DNA of 64,000 bases from contig NZ_JAEQND010000011.1 in the NCBI RefSeq assembly GCF_016722765.1, forward strand, positions 1 through 64,000, given 5' to 3'. The DNA is from Ramlibacter alkalitolerans. Lineage in GTDB: Bacteria > Pseudomonadota > Gammaproteobacteria > Burkholderiales > Burkholderiaceae_C. The notes below the pieces were generated by a model. It searched no databases. It was not told the origin of the DNA and saw only the letters and a list, made by a program, of their open reading frames with translations. This document shows, one piece after another, positions 50,962 to 60,183 of the stretch (position 1 is its first letter; every line of letters begins with the position of its first letter). A program made the position numbers and the translations under genes.

Positions 50962-51774
50962 TCAGCGGCCGATGAAGTCCGCGATCGCGGCGAGGAACTG
51001 CTGCGGCGCCTGCAGCTGCGGCACGTGCGCGCAACCTGGCAGCAGCACGAAGCGCGCCTGCGGCAGCAGTTCTGCGAGCTCGCGCGCCATCTCGGGCGGC
51101 GTGGCCTCGTCCTGCTCGCCCACCAGCACCAGAGCGGGCAGGTGCACGCCGCGTGCCTGCGCCCGCAGGTCCAGGGAAGCCAGCGCCTCGCAGGCCGCGT
51201 GGAAGGTCTCGGGGTGCACCGCCACGAAACGCGCGCGCCGCTGCTCGATCAGTTCCGGATGCGCATCCTGGAAGGCGGGTGCGAACAGGCGCCGCATCGC
51301 CACCCCGGAGATCGCCGCCAGCCCCTTGGCGGCCGCGGCGGCCGACATGTTGCGGAAGGCCTGGCGTCCCGGCTCGGAGAAGGCGGCACCGCAATCCGCG
51401 AGCACCAGGCGCGCGGCGATGGCGGGATGGCGGATCGCCGTGAGCAGGGCGACGAAGCCGCCGTAGCCGTTCCCGAGCAGGATGGGCGACTGCTCCAGCC
51501 GCAGGCCGCGGATCGCATCCGCGGTGCGGTCGGCCACGGCTTCGAGGCCGCCGGTCACCGGGTGCGAGCCGCCGAAGCCGGGCAGGTCCAGCATGAACAC
51601 GCGATGGGTGGCGGCGAGCAGCGTGGCGAGCGGCTCGAAGCTGGTGCGATCCGCCAGCAGCGAGTGCACCAGCACGATGGGCCGCCCAGCGCCCAGCACG
51701 CGCGCGGTGACCGTTTCGTCACCGACGGCGATGCGCAGTTCCTCGCCCAGGGGGGCTTGCGGAGTGGGGGACAT
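50962..51774 (-). CDS. Alpha/beta-fold protein lacking the catalytic nucleophile
   Basis: 270 residues with the alpha/beta hydrolase layout (RPIVLVHSLLADRTSFEPLA; MLDLPGFGGSHPV), most like 3-oxoadipate enol-lactonases. The nucleophile elbow reads LLGNGYGGF, so position 103 is Gly where Ser is expected. The acid (GEQDEATP) and His (GCAHVPQL) are kept. Either a pseudoenzyme or a non-hydrolytic activity. It is the last gene of Liv cluster 2, 39 nt after an intact hydrolase. Confidence 0.8.
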   Translation of the reverse strand: MSPTPQAPLGEELRIAVGDETVTARVLGAGRPIVLVHSLLADRTSFEPLATLLAATHRVFMLDLPGFGGSHPVTGGLEAVADRTADAIRGLRLEQSPILLGNGYGGFVALLTAIRHPAIAARLVLADCGAAFSEPGRQAFRNMSAAAAAKGLAAISGVAMRRLFAPAFQDAHPELIEQRRARFVAVHPETFHAACEALASLDLRAQARGVHLPALVLVGEQDEATPPEMARELAELLPQARFVLLPGCAHVPQLQAPQQFLAAIADFIGR

Positions 51775-51813
51775 GGGGGCCTTTCGTTTCCTTGCGTGGT
51801 AGGGGGTGCGGCT

Positions 51814-52620
51814 TCAGGCGGCGTGGCGCTGCAGCCAGTCGAGGAGCAGGCGGTTGAAGCGCTCGGGCTGCTCCATCAGGAAGAAGTGGCTGGCGTCGTC
51901 GAACATCTCGGTGCGCGCGTTCGGCAGGCCTTCGCCGAGGATGCGGGTGGCCGTCGGGGAGCAGATCGGGTCGGCGCCGCCGGCCATCACCAGCGCCGGT
52001 TGCGTGATGCGGGCCAGTTCGCCGCTCGTGTCGTGCGCCTGGCAGGCCTCGTTCTGCCGGCTGTAGCAGGCCGGCAGCCGCGTTTCGCCTCCGAGCAGGC
52101 GTTCGATGGCGGCCACCTGCTCCGGGTGCGTGTTGAAGAAGCCCGCCGAGACGAAGTTCTGCACCGAGTGACGCGCGTGGTCGGCCCAGCTGCCGCGCCA
52201 TTCGAGCGCCTCGCGCATGTTGGACAGCACGCGCCGCCCGAGCGGATCGAGCCGCGCGAACGAGGCGCACAGCACCAGCGAGGCGACGCGCTGCGGCGCC
52301 ATCAGCGCCATGTGCTGCGCGATCGCGCCGCCCATGGAGCGGCCGACGACCTGCGCGCGCGCGATGCCCAGGTGGTCCATCAGGCCCAGCGTGTCGGCCG
52401 CCAGGTCGCGCGTGCTGACCGGCTCGTCCACCTGCGTGCTGCGGCCGGCGCCGCGGTTGTCGAACGCGACGACGCGAAAGTGCGGCGCCAGCAGCGCGAG
52501 CTGCGCCGTCCAGGCGCCGAGGTCGCCGGCCAGGCCGTGGATCAGGACGACCGCCGGGCCCTGCCCTTCCTCCACGTAACGCAGCGTGTAGCGATCGACG
52601 CGCGCTTCCATTTCCTTCAT
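51814..52620 (-). CDS. Alpha/beta hydrolase
   Basis: 268 residues, canonical: oxyanion region VLIHGLAGDLGAWTAQLALL, nucleophile S95 in VVGRSMGGAIAQ, acid in MAGGADPICSP, His in DDASHFFLMEQPE. Resembles enol-lactone hydrolases and ring-cleavage-product hydrolases. It lies 10 nt after the LivF gene, so it probably acts on the imported compound. MKEM opens the protein; a second Met at codon 4 is possible. Confidence 0.88.
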   Translation of the reverse strand: MKEMEARVDRYTLRYVEEGQGPAVVLIHGLAGDLGAWTAQLALLAPHFRVVAFDNRGAGRSTQVDEPVSTRDLAADTLGLMDHLGIARAQVVGRSMGGAIAQHMALMAPQRVASLVLCASFARLDPLGRRVLSNMREALEWRGSWADHARHSVQNFVSAGFFNTHPEQVAAIERLLGGETRLPACYSRQNEACQAHDTSGELARITQPALVMAGGADPICSPTATRILGEGLPNARTEMFDDASHFFLMEQPERFNRLLLDWLQRHAA

Positions 52621-52630
52621 CCGGTGCTCC

Positions 52631-53350
52631 TTAGTGCACGCCCAGGTGCCGCTGCAGCTCGGGCTGGCGCTGCTCGAACTCCTCGCGCGTGCCCGCGAAC
52701 ACCACCCGGCCGGTATTGAGCAGCACCACGTCGTCGGCCAGCTTCATCGCCAGGCCGAGGTTCTGTTCCACGAGCAGGATGGAGATCTCCTTCTTCAGCT
52801 CGGCGAGCACGTTGCCCAGTTCGCGCACGATCATGGGCGCCAGGCCTTCGGAAGGTTCGTCGAGCAGCAGCACGCGCGGATTGGTCATGAGCGCCCGGCC
52901 CACGGCCAGCATCTGCTGTTCGCCCCCCGACAGGCTGCCGGCGACCTGCTTCTCGCGCTCCTTCAGCCGCGGGAAGATCGCCTGCACGTCCTGCCGGCTC
53001 CAGCGTTTCGCTCCCGCGGCCGGTGCGCTGCGGCGGGCGGCCACTTCCAGGTTCTCGTACACCGTCAGCGTGGGGAAGATGCGGCGGCCCTGCGGCACGA
53101 AGCCCACGCCGTGGCGGCAGATCGCCTCCGGTGCCGCCCCCTGCAGCTCGCGCTCGCCGATGCGGATGTGGCCCGAGCGCGGCGGCAGGAAGCCGACCAC
53201 CGCGTGCATGCAGGTGCTCTTGCCGGCGCCGTTGCGCCCCAGCAGCGCCAGCAGCCGGCCCGAGGAGACCTCCAGGGACACGTCGTGCAGCACGTGGCTG
53301 TCGCCGTAGAAGGCGTTGATGCGGTCGACCGAAAGAAGGCTAGTGGCCAA
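52631..53350 (-). CDS. Liv-type ABC ATPase (LivF-like), cluster 2
   Basis: 239 residues. Walker A GRNGAGKST (38-46), signature LSGGE (140-144), Walker B VLLLDE (160-165). It begins at TTG 53350 within the end of the LivG gene (11-nt overlap), showing tight coupling. Second ATPase of the importer whose other parts are at 53340-57239. Confidence 0.93.
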   Translation of the reverse strand: MATSLLSVDRINAFYGDSHVLHDVSLEVSSGRLLALLGRNGAGKSTCMHAVVGFLPPRSGHIRIGERELQGAAPEAICRHGVGFVPQGRRIFPTLTVYENLEVAARRSAPAAGAKRWSRQDVQAIFPRLKEREKQVAGSLSGGEQQMLAVGRALMTNPRVLLLDEPSEGLAPMIVRELGNVLAELKKEISILLVEQNLGLAMKLADDVVLLNTGRVVFAGTREEFEQRQPELQRHLGVH

Positions 53351-54077
53351 GGTAGATCTCCCGCGTTCGCGGATCGTCGACGACCTCGCTGCGCGTGCCG
53401 GCGGTGATCACCTCGCCGTAGTGCAGCAGCGTGATGCGGTCGGCCAGCGCCAGCGCGACGTCCATGTCGTGCTCGATCATCAGCACGGTGATCTCGCGCG
53501 AGACCGAGGCGAGCAGCGCATGCACCGTGGCGCGCTCCTCCGCCGAAAGACCGGCGAAGGGTTCGTCCAGCAGCAGCAGCACCGGCTGCTGCGCCAGCGC
53601 CATCGCGATCTCGAGCCGGCGCTTCTCGCCGTAGGAGGTCTGCTCCAGCGGCAGGTCCGCCTTGTCGGCCAGGCCCACGGCCTCCAACTGGCGCAGCGCG
53701 CGCCGGCGCAGGTCCTGTTCGCGCCGCAGCGCGCCCCACGGCCGCCAGCGCAGGGGCGCGCGGCCCATGAGCGCCAGCATCACGTTGTGCACCAGCGTGT
53801 CGCGGCCGAACAGCGTGAGGATCTGGAAGGTGCGGGCGATGCCCTGCCGCGCGCGCACGGCGGTGGGATGGCGCGTGAGGTCGCGGCCGGCCAGCCGGAT
53901 GCTGCCCCCGTCGGCCGAGAGGTCGCCGGCAATCAGGTTGAACAGCGTCGTCTTGCCGGCGCCGTTCGGGCCGATGATCAGGTGGCGCTCGCCGGCCTCG
54001 AGGGCGAGGTCGACGCCGCGCGTCACCTTCAGGCCGCCGAAGGACTTGGTCAGGCCCTGGACGTCCAGCACCGTCAC
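53340..54077 (-). CDS. Liv-type ABC ATPase (LivG-like), cluster 2
   Basis: 245 residues from a GTG at 54077 preceded by GGGAGGG; an earlier ATG at 54155 would overlap LivM in an Arg-rich non-protein stretch. Walker A GPNGAGKTT (36-44), signature SYGEKRRLEIA and Walker B LLLLDEPFAGL. Unlike cluster 1, this ATPase is separate from the permease. Confidence 0.93.
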   Translation of the reverse strand: MTVLDVQGLTKSFGGLKVTRGVDLALEAGERHLIIGPNGAGKTTLFNLIAGDLSADGGSIRLAGRDLTRHPTAVRARQGIARTFQILTLFGRDTLVHNVMLALMGRAPLRWRPWGALRREQDLRRRALRQLEAVGLADKADLPLEQTSYGEKRRLEIAMALAQQPVLLLLDEPFAGLSAEERATVHALLASVSREITVLMIEHDMDVALALADRITLLHYGEVITAGTRSEVVDDPRTREIYLGH

Positions 54078-54102
54078 GGATCGACCCTCCCGGCGTTCAC
54101 AT

Positions 54103-55104
54103 TCACGGTGCCTTCTCCAGCGCGACCGGATCGGCCGCCAGGGCCGCGTTCGCATCGACGCGCGGCACGCCGGCGCGCAGGCGCGTCCACAGCCGCTGCA
54201 GCCCGGGCACGATGCCGCCCGGCACGAACATCACGATCAGCACGAACACGATCCCGAGCAGCATGATCCAGCGGTCGATGTAGGCGCTGGCGACGTTCTT
54301 CAGCAGCACCACCAGCGCCGCGCCCGCGATCGGACCGACCAGCGTGCCGGGCCCGCCGGCGATCACCATCAGCAGCATCTCCGCCGAGCCGGCCAGCGAC
54401 AGGCTGTGCGGGCTGATGAACTGCTGGTAGTAGACGTACATGAGGCCCGCCACGCCGCCCAGCACGCCGCTGGCGGTGAAGGTGAGCCAGCGGATGCGCC
54501 AGACGTCGTAGCCGAGGGTGCTCATGCGGCGCGGCTGGTCGCGCGTGCCGCGGATGGTGGCACCGAAGGGCGAGTGGACCAGCACCCGAACGGCCACGAA
54601 CACCAGCACGAACACCACCAGCGCGAACCAGTAGAAGGCGCGGGCGTCGTTGAGGTCCAGGCCGAAGGGCGCCGGCCGCGTCAGCCCCGAAAGGCCGTTG
54701 TCGCCACCGGTGACGCTGGCCCACCGGTACGCCAGGCCCCACAGTACCTGCCCCAGCGCCAGCGTGATCATCAGGAAGCTCAGGCCCGAGGCGCGCAGCG
54801 CCACCAGGCCGAACACCGCTGCCATCAGGCCGGTGAAGCCGAGCGCGCCGGCGGCCGCGGCGAGGTGCCCCCACTTCAGGTTCAGCACCAGCCACGCGCT
54901 GGTGTACGCCGACAGCCCCAGGTAGCCTGCATGCCCCAGCGAGACCAGTCCCGCATAGCCCACGAGCAGGTTCAGGCTCAGTGCGAACAGCGCCGCGATC
55001 AGCACCTGCGTCGCGAGGTTGATGTAGTAGTCGCCCCCGAGCCAGTAAGGCGCGGTGGCCAGCACCAGCGCCAGCGCGCCCGTCGCGACCGACTGCCGGT
55101 TCAC
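54103..55104 (-). CDS. Liv-type ABC permease (LivM-like), cluster 2
   Basis: 333 residues with about nine helices; LSLNLLVGYAGLVSLGHAGY is the LivM signature and PFGATIRGTRDQPRRMSTLG the cytoplasmic coupling loop. It starts at GTG 55104, overlapping the LivH stop by 4 nt (GTGA). The C-terminal tail (RVDANAALAADPVALEKAP) is hydrophilic. Confidence 0.93.
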   Translation of the reverse strand: MNRQSVATGALALVLATAPYWLGGDYYINLATQVLIAALFALSLNLLVGYAGLVSLGHAGYLGLSAYTSAWLVLNLKWGHLAAAAGALGFTGLMAAVFGLVALRASGLSFLMITLALGQVLWGLAYRWASVTGGDNGLSGLTRPAPFGLDLNDARAFYWFALVVFVLVFVAVRVLVHSPFGATIRGTRDQPRRMSTLGYDVWRIRWLTFTASGVLGGVAGLMYVYYQQFISPHSLSLAGSAEMLLMVIAGGPGTLVGPIAGAALVVLLKNVASAYIDRWIMLLGIVFVLIVMFVPGGIVPGLQRLWTRLRAGVPRVDANAALAADPVALEKAP

Positions 55105-55961
55105 GCCGTGATCCTTCCGAACAGGCCGCGCGGGCGGGCCGCCAGGATCACCACCATGGGCAGGAACAGGATGATGTAGGCCAGGTCCGGCAGCAGCACC
55201 TGGCCGAAGGTGTAGATGAAGCCCACGACGAAGCTGCCGACGAAGGCGCCGAACAGGCTGCCCAGCCCGCCCAGGATCACCACCACCAGCGCGAGCGGCA
55301 GGGTATCGGCTTCCATGCCGGGGTAGACGGAGAGGATGGGCGCGGCGACCACGCCGCCCAGGCCGGCCAGAGCGGTGCCGAGCGAGAACACCAGCACGTA
55401 CAGCAGCGGCGCCGGGATGCCGATGCTGCGCGCCATCTGCATGTCGTCGACGCTGGCGCGGATCATCATGCCGATGCGCGTCTTCTCCAGCAGCAGCCAG
55501 AGCAGCAGCGCGACGCCGATCGCCATCAGCAGCACGGCGAGCCGGTAGAGGGGGAAGGCCATGCCGAACACGCGCACGGCACCGGCCAGCAGCGCCGGCG
55601 GCGAGACCGGCTGCGGATCGCCGCCCCAGTACCAGAGGCAGAAGTCCGCGATGATGAAGGCGATGCCGAGCGTGGCCAGCACCTGGCTGAGGGGATTGCC
55701 CGCCAGCCGCCGCAGCACCACGCGTTCGACCACGGCGCCCAGGCAGCCGACGGCCACGCCCGCCGCCAGCAGGGCCACCACGAAGGAGGCGCCGCTGCGC
55801 AGCACGCTCAGGCCGACGTAGGCGCCCAGCATGAAGTAGGCGCCGTGCGAGAGGTTGGCGATGCGCATCAGGCCGAAGATCAGCGAGAAGCCCGCCGCCA
55901 GGATGAACAGCACGCCGCCCAGGGCAAGGCTGTTCAGGCTCTGGATCACCCACAGGTTCAT
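55101..55961 (-). CDS. Liv-type ABC permease (LivH-like), cluster 2
   Basis: 286 residues with eight helices. LALGGVLFILAAGFSLIFGL, MRIANLSHGAYFMLGAYVGL and EKTRIGMMIRASVDDMQMAR are LivH marks. It lies 30 nt after the binding-protein gene and is coupled to LivM. Confidence 0.93.
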   Translation of the reverse strand: MNLWVIQSLNSLALGGVLFILAAGFSLIFGLMRIANLSHGAYFMLGAYVGLSVLRSGASFVVALLAAGVAVGCLGAVVERVVLRRLAGNPLSQVLATLGIAFIIADFCLWYWGGDPQPVSPPALLAGAVRVFGMAFPLYRLAVLLMAIGVALLLWLLLEKTRIGMMIRASVDDMQMARSIGIPAPLLYVLVFSLGTALAGLGGVVAAPILSVYPGMEADTLPLALVVVILGGLGSLFGAFVGSFVVGFIYTFGQVLLPDLAYIILFLPMVVILAARPRGLFGRITA

Positions 55962-55991
55962 CGCGTCGTCCCGGCCGGATTCGCGCTCAGC

Positions 55992-57239
55992 TTACTTCTC
56001 GATGTTCTTCGCCGGCGGATAGTCGCGCGAGTACACCGGGTTGGCCAGGAAGTCCTTGGTGTCGTACTTCCAGAACTGGCTCACCGCCGGATAGGTCTTC
56101 ACCACGCTGTTGACGAGGCGGCCGTCCTTGCGTTCCACCTTGCGGATGTAGACGTCCATCAGCGGGTTGCCCAGGGCGTCGAGCTTGATGGTGCCGCGCG
56201 GGTCGTCGCGCACTTCCACCTTGCGCAGGGCGGCCATGAAGGCCTCGCGTTCCTCGATCCTGCCCTTCACCGCGGTGACGGCCTGCTCCAGCATCAGCGC
56301 CGCGCCATAGGCGCCCATCGAGTAGTAGCCCGGGTCTTCCTTGTACTCGCGGCGCATCGCGTCGACGAACTTGCGGTTGCTGGCATTGGCGATGCCGGCG
56401 CTGTACCAGCCCGAGGAAACGACGCCCACGGCCTCGTCGCCCATCATCTTGAGCACGCCCTCGTCCACCGTGGTCATGGTGCCGAGCACGGGGATCTTGC
56501 CCTTGAGTCCGTACTCGTTGTATTGCTTGAGGAACTTCACGCCGTTGCTGCCGGCGAAGCCCGCGAACACCGCATCGACGTCCGGCTTGATCTGGCTGAT
56601 GTAGCTGCCGTAGTCGGCCACGTTCAGCGGCGACCAGAGCTTCTGCACCACCTTGCCGCCGTTCTCCTCGAAGGTGCGCTGGAAGCCGGCGGCCAGCTCG
56701 TGGCCGAAGGCGAAGTCGTCGGCGATGATCGCGATGCGCTTGTACTTCAGCTCCTTGGCCGCGTACTCGCCCAGCGGATGGTTCGGCTGCGCCGAGGTGC
56801 CGACCGCGCGCACGAACCAGGGATTGGGCTTGCGCTGCGTCAGGTCCTCCGCGGCGGCGGAGGGCGAGATCACGGGCACCTGCACCTTGCGGATGTAGTC
56901 GTCGATGGCCAGCGCCTCGAAGGCCGCCAGCGGGCCGAGGATGACGTCGACCTTGTCCTTTTCCACCAGCTCCTGCGCCTTGGTTTTGGTGATGGCCGGC
57001 TGGCCGCCGGTGTCGGCGGTGAAGAGTTCCACCTTGCGGCCGGCGATGGTGTTGTTGCGCTCCTTGAGGAACAGCTTCAGCCCGTCTTCCATCTGCTTTC
57101 CGCCGGCCGCCAGTGCGCCCGACTTGATGGTGAGGAAGCCGAGCCGGATCGGATCGCCTTGCGCGTGGGCGCTCATGCTGAAAGCCGAGGCGGCGACGAT
57201 CGCCGCGGCCGACGCCCGGAACACCAGATTGCTGACCAT
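55992..57239 (-). CDS. Periplasmic substrate-binding protein of Liv-type importer, cluster 2
   Basis: 415 residues with a signal peptide (AIVAASAFSMSAHAQG), then IRLGFLTIKSGALAAGGKQM. The fold is type I periplasmic binding, with FTADTGGQPAITKTKAQELV and IIADDFAFGHELAAGFQRTF. First gene of the minus-strand operon, divergent from a GntR regulator. The two hydrolases and the aldehyde dehydrogenase nearby suggest the ligand is an ester, lactone or aromatic acid. Confidence 0.92.
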   Translation of the reverse strand: MVSNLVFRASAAAIVAASAFSMSAHAQGDPIRLGFLTIKSGALAAGGKQMEDGLKLFLKERNNTIAGRKVELFTADTGGQPAITKTKAQELVEKDKVDVILGPLAAFEALAIDDYIRKVQVPVISPSAAAEDLTQRKPNPWFVRAVGTSAQPNHPLGEYAAKELKYKRIAIIADDFAFGHELAAGFQRTFEENGGKVVQKLWSPLNVADYGSYISQIKPDVDAVFAGFAGSNGVKFLKQYNEYGLKGKIPVLGTMTTVDEGVLKMMGDEAVGVVSSGWYSAGIANASNRKFVDAMRREYKEDPGYYSMGAYGAALMLEQAVTAVKGRIEEREAFMAALRKVEVRDDPRGTIKLDALGNPLMDVYIRKVERKDGRLVNSVVKTYPAVSQFWKYDTKDFLANPVYSRDYPPAKNIEK

Positions 57240-57282
57240 GCCTTGTCTCCTTGGAATGCTGCGGACCGAATTTCGCTCCGCC

Positions 57283-57407
57283 GTGATATCTCAGGCCCGC
57301 ACGGTACAAACTCGCCGCCGCAGGGGCTATGCGGGCAAACCCTTCGTAGGGGATTGCGCGCAATCGGGCGCGGGATGGCTAAGATGCGGCCGTTCGTGAT
57401 ATCTCAC
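57283..57407. promoter_or_regulatory. Paired candidate operators of the GntR regulator
   Basis: GTGATATCTCA at 57283-57293 and GTGATATCTCAC at 57396-57407, two copies of one motif 113 nt apart in the divergent gap, one near each gene's start. FadR/VanR-type GntR proteins often bind such sites. Confidence 0.65.
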
Positions 57408-57437
57408 GAGCGACCGAACCGAAAGCTTTCCGAGTCC

Positions 57438-58118
57438 GTGCAAGCCCTGCCCAGCGCCGCCCCCGAAGCCGCCAGCCGCCTCTGGCGGGAGCGGATCTAC
57501 GAGCAGTTGCGCGCCGACATCCTCAACTGCGCCGTGCCGCCGGGCGCCGAGATCCGCGAGGGCGAGCTCGCGCTGCGCTTCGGCGTGAGCAAGTCGCCGG
57601 TGCGCGACGCGCTGATGCACCTGCAGCGCGAAGGCCTGGTGATCGCCCTGCCGCGCCAGGGCTACCGCGTCTCCTCGGTGTCGCTGGCCGACGTCGACGA
57701 CATGTTCCACCTGCGCGCCGCACTGGAACGCGCCTGCATGGAGCGCATCGTGCGCAATGCCAGCGACGAGCGCCTGCAGGGGCTGGACCGCTTCCGCCGC
57801 TTCGAGGCCGGGGCGTGGTCCGGCGGCTTCATCGAATACAACCGCGCCTTCCACCGCAGCCTGGCGGAAGTCGCGGGCAACGCGCGCATGCGCGACCAGC
57901 TCACCGACCTGATCGACCAGATGGAACGCGTCGTTCGCGTGAGCGTCGCCAGCATCAAGCAGGGCGATCCGCAGCTGGTCGTGCGCGAACACGGCGTGAT
58001 GATCGACGCGCTGCAGGCGCGCGACACGCGCAAGGCCGAGCGCCTGGCCGAACGCCACATCGCCACCGCGGGCAAGCGGGTGCAGCAGGCGCTCGCGCGC
58101 CTGGTCGTTCCCGGCTGA
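57438..58118 (+). CDS. GntR-family (FCD-domain) transcriptional regulator
   Basis: 226 residues. Winged helix at residues 18-85 (RLWRERIYEQLRADILNCAV; RFGVSKSPVRDALMHLQREG), then an all-helical FCD domain with metal-site residues in YNRAFHRSLAEVAGN and REHGVMIDALQ. Start placed at GTG 57438 because ATG 57375 and 57384 lie at or before an operator copy; those longer starts remain possible. Probably controls the divergent Liv cluster 2 and the following aldehyde dehydrogenase. Confidence 0.9.
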   Translation: MQALPSAAPEAASRLWRERIYEQLRADILNCAVPPGAEIREGELALRFGVSKSPVRDALMHLQREGLVIALPRQGYRVSSVSLADVDDMFHLRAALERACMERIVRNASDERLQGLDRFRRFEAGAWSGGFIEYNRAFHRSLAEVAGNARMRDQLTDLIDQMERVVRVSVASIKQGDPQLVVREHGVMIDALQARDTRKAERLAERHIATAGKRVQQALARLVVPG

Positions 58119-58153
58119 TCCCCCTTTTCGTCTCAGCAAGAAAGGTCTCCCCA

Positions 58154-59674
58154 ATGTCTGCAGCGAACGCACGGGTGCCGTTCCACGGCCTGTTCATCGA
58201 CGGCAAGGAGGTGCCCGCCACGAGCGACGAGCGCCTCGACGTGCTCAACCCCGCCACCGGCGAAGTGCTGGCGCGCATCAGCCATGCGAGCGACGCCGAC
58301 GTGGACCGCGCCGTGCGCAGCGCCGGCGCCGCCTTCGAAGCGAAGGAATGGGCGTCGATGTCGAACCGCACGCGCGCGAAGTTGATCAACAAGCTGGCCG
58401 ACGTGTTCGAAGCGCACCTGGAGGAGATGTTCACGCTGGAGACGGCCAACAACGGTCGCTCGGTGAACGAGACCCGCGCGCAGATCTCGCGCCTGCCGGA
58501 CTTCTTCCGCTACAACGCCGGCCTGGCGATCGCGCGCCGCGACGCCGTGATCCCGGTGGACGGCAACTATCTGAACTACACCATCCGCACGCCGGTGGGC
58601 GTGGTCGGCAACTCGACGCCCTTCAACCATCCGCTGATGATCATGGTGAAGTCGCTGGCGCCGACGCTGGCCTCGGGCTGCACCACCGTCGTCAAGCCTT
58701 CCGAGTACACGCCGCTGACCACGCTGCGGCTGGCGCAACTGTTCGTCGATGCGGGCTTGCCGCCCGGCGTCTTCAACGTCGTCACGGGCCTGGGCCCCAC
58801 CACCGGCAAGGCGCTGGCCTCGCACCGCGGCATCGCCAAATGGGTGCTCACCGGCGGCACGGAAGCGGGCCGCATCACCGGCGCGCTGGCGGGCGGCAAC
58901 TTCGCGCACCAGACGCAGGAACTCGGTGGCAAGACGCCGGTGCTGGTGTTCGACGACTTCGACGTCGACCAGGCCGTCAACTACGCCGCCTTCGGCGCCT
59001 TCATCGGCGCCGGCCAGACCTGCATCTGCGGCAGCCGCCAGATCGTGCACGAAAGCATCTACGACGAGTTCGTCGCGAAGCTCGCCGAGAAGGCGAAGAC
59101 GATCCGCATCGGCAACCCGGTCGATCCGTCCGTGCAGCTGGGTCCCGTGGTCTCCAGGCGCCAGCAGAATCGCGTGCTCGAATACGTGCGCATCGGCCTG
59201 GAGGAAGACAAGGCCCGGCTGGTGGCCGGCGGCCGCGTGCCGGCGGATCCGTCGCTGGCCGACGGCTTCTTCGTGGAGCCGACGGTGTTCGCCGACGTCA
59301 CGCCGCGCATGCGCATCTTCCAGGAGGAAGTGTTCGGCCCCTTCGTGTCGGTGAGCAGGTTCGCCACCGAGGAGGAGGCGATCGCGATGGCGAACGACTC
59401 CCCCTTCGGTCTCGCCGGCGCCATCCGCACCAGCAACGTGACGCGTGCGCACCGCGTCGCGGCGCGCCTGAAGTGCGGCATCGTGTGGGTGAACGACCAC
59501 CACCGCCTGGACCCCGCTTCGCCCTGGGGCGGCGTGAAGGATTCGGGCATCGGTCGCGAGTGCGGCACCGAATCGTTCGACCAGCACTTCGAGACCAAGA
59601 GCGTGATGGTCCGGCTCGACGAAGCGCCGTTCGACTGGTACCAGGACACCGCGAACCAGCGTCGCCTGAATTAG
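58154..59674 (+). CDS. Aldehyde dehydrogenase
   Basis: 506 residues. Catalytic C290 (GAGQTCICGSR) and general base E257 (QTQELGGKTP) are present; the nucleotide region is GVVGNSTPFNHPLM, with PFNHP in place of the usual PWNFP. Oxidises an aldehyde to the acid with NAD(P). It lies 35 nt after the GntR gene in the same direction. Substrate unknown; the link to the Liv cluster and hydrolases suggests a pathway intermediate. Confidence 0.92.
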   Translation: MSAANARVPFHGLFIDGKEVPATSDERLDVLNPATGEVLARISHASDADVDRAVRSAGAAFEAKEWASMSNRTRAKLINKLADVFEAHLEEMFTLETANNGRSVNETRAQISRLPDFFRYNAGLAIARRDAVIPVDGNYLNYTIRTPVGVVGNSTPFNHPLMIMVKSLAPTLASGCTTVVKPSEYTPLTTLRLAQLFVDAGLPPGVFNVVTGLGPTTGKALASHRGIAKWVLTGGTEAGRITGALAGGNFAHQTQELGGKTPVLVFDDFDVDQAVNYAAFGAFIGAGQTCICGSRQIVHESIYDEFVAKLAEKAKTIRIGNPVDPSVQLGPVVSRRQQNRVLEYVRIGLEEDKARLVAGGRVPADPSLADGFFVEPTVFADVTPRMRIFQEEVFGPFVSVSRFATEEEAIAMANDSPFGLAGAIRTSNVTRAHRVAARLKCGIVWVNDHHRLDPASPWGGVKDSGIGRECGTESFDQHFETKSVMVRLDEAPFDWYQDTANQRRLN

Positions 59675-59746
59675 TTCCCCGGCACCGGCCTCGAGGTGCC
59701 GAATGGCGCGTGGAGGCTTGTCGCAATGCAGCAGGAAGACGCGAAT

Positions 59747-59784
59747 TCCGTAGGCGAAATTAAGCGTCGAACTTCTCCTACGGA
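59747..59784. repeat. Short imperfect hairpin
   Basis: TCCGTAGGCGAA and TTCTCCTACGGA, 14 nt apart, within the 278-nt stretch after the aldehyde dehydrogenase. No T-run follows, so a terminator role is uncertain. The rest of 59675-59952 shows no gene. Confidence 0.5.
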
Positions 59785-59952
59785 TGTGCGGCGCGCCCCA
59801 CGCAAGCTATTGCGCCGCACCATTGCGATCCGTTACACAGTGAGGCCCCTGCTCGCTACGAACGGTCTTCGCATTGTCGCCAAGGCGTCCTAGCATGGTT
59901 CCACATGCCAGCTACCAGCACGAACCAGCAGACGCGACGAGGAGAGCTTTGG

Positions 59953-60183
59953 ATGACTTCCGCTGATTACCGGATCGAAAGCAGTCAACCCATCGCCGGT
60001 CGTTTCTGGCCCGCCAACGGCCTGCAGCAGTACGCGGTGCACGACCGCGCCCTCGCGGTGAGCCTGGCGGCAAAGAGCTTCACCTCCGACAGCGAGATCC
60101 GCGTGGTGCACGTGCCCACCGGCGAAGTGGTGTTCCGCAAGCCGCCGCGGCGCCGCCAGGAGTGGGCCACCGACGACGTCTGA
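59953..60183 (+). CDS. Small soluble protein of unknown function
   Basis: 76 residues from ATG 59953 preceded by CGAGGAGAG; a longer frame to 59905 lacks a ribosome site. Beta-rich look: YRIESSQPIAGRFWPANGLQ, then SEIRVVHVPTGEVVFRKPP, ending in RRRQEWATDDV. No family recognised. It ends one base before the convergent iron-permease gene ends. Confidence 0.6.
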   Translation: MTSADYRIESSQPIAGRFWPANGLQQYAVHDRALAVSLAAKSFTSDSEIRVVHVPTGEVVFRKPPRRRQEWATDDV

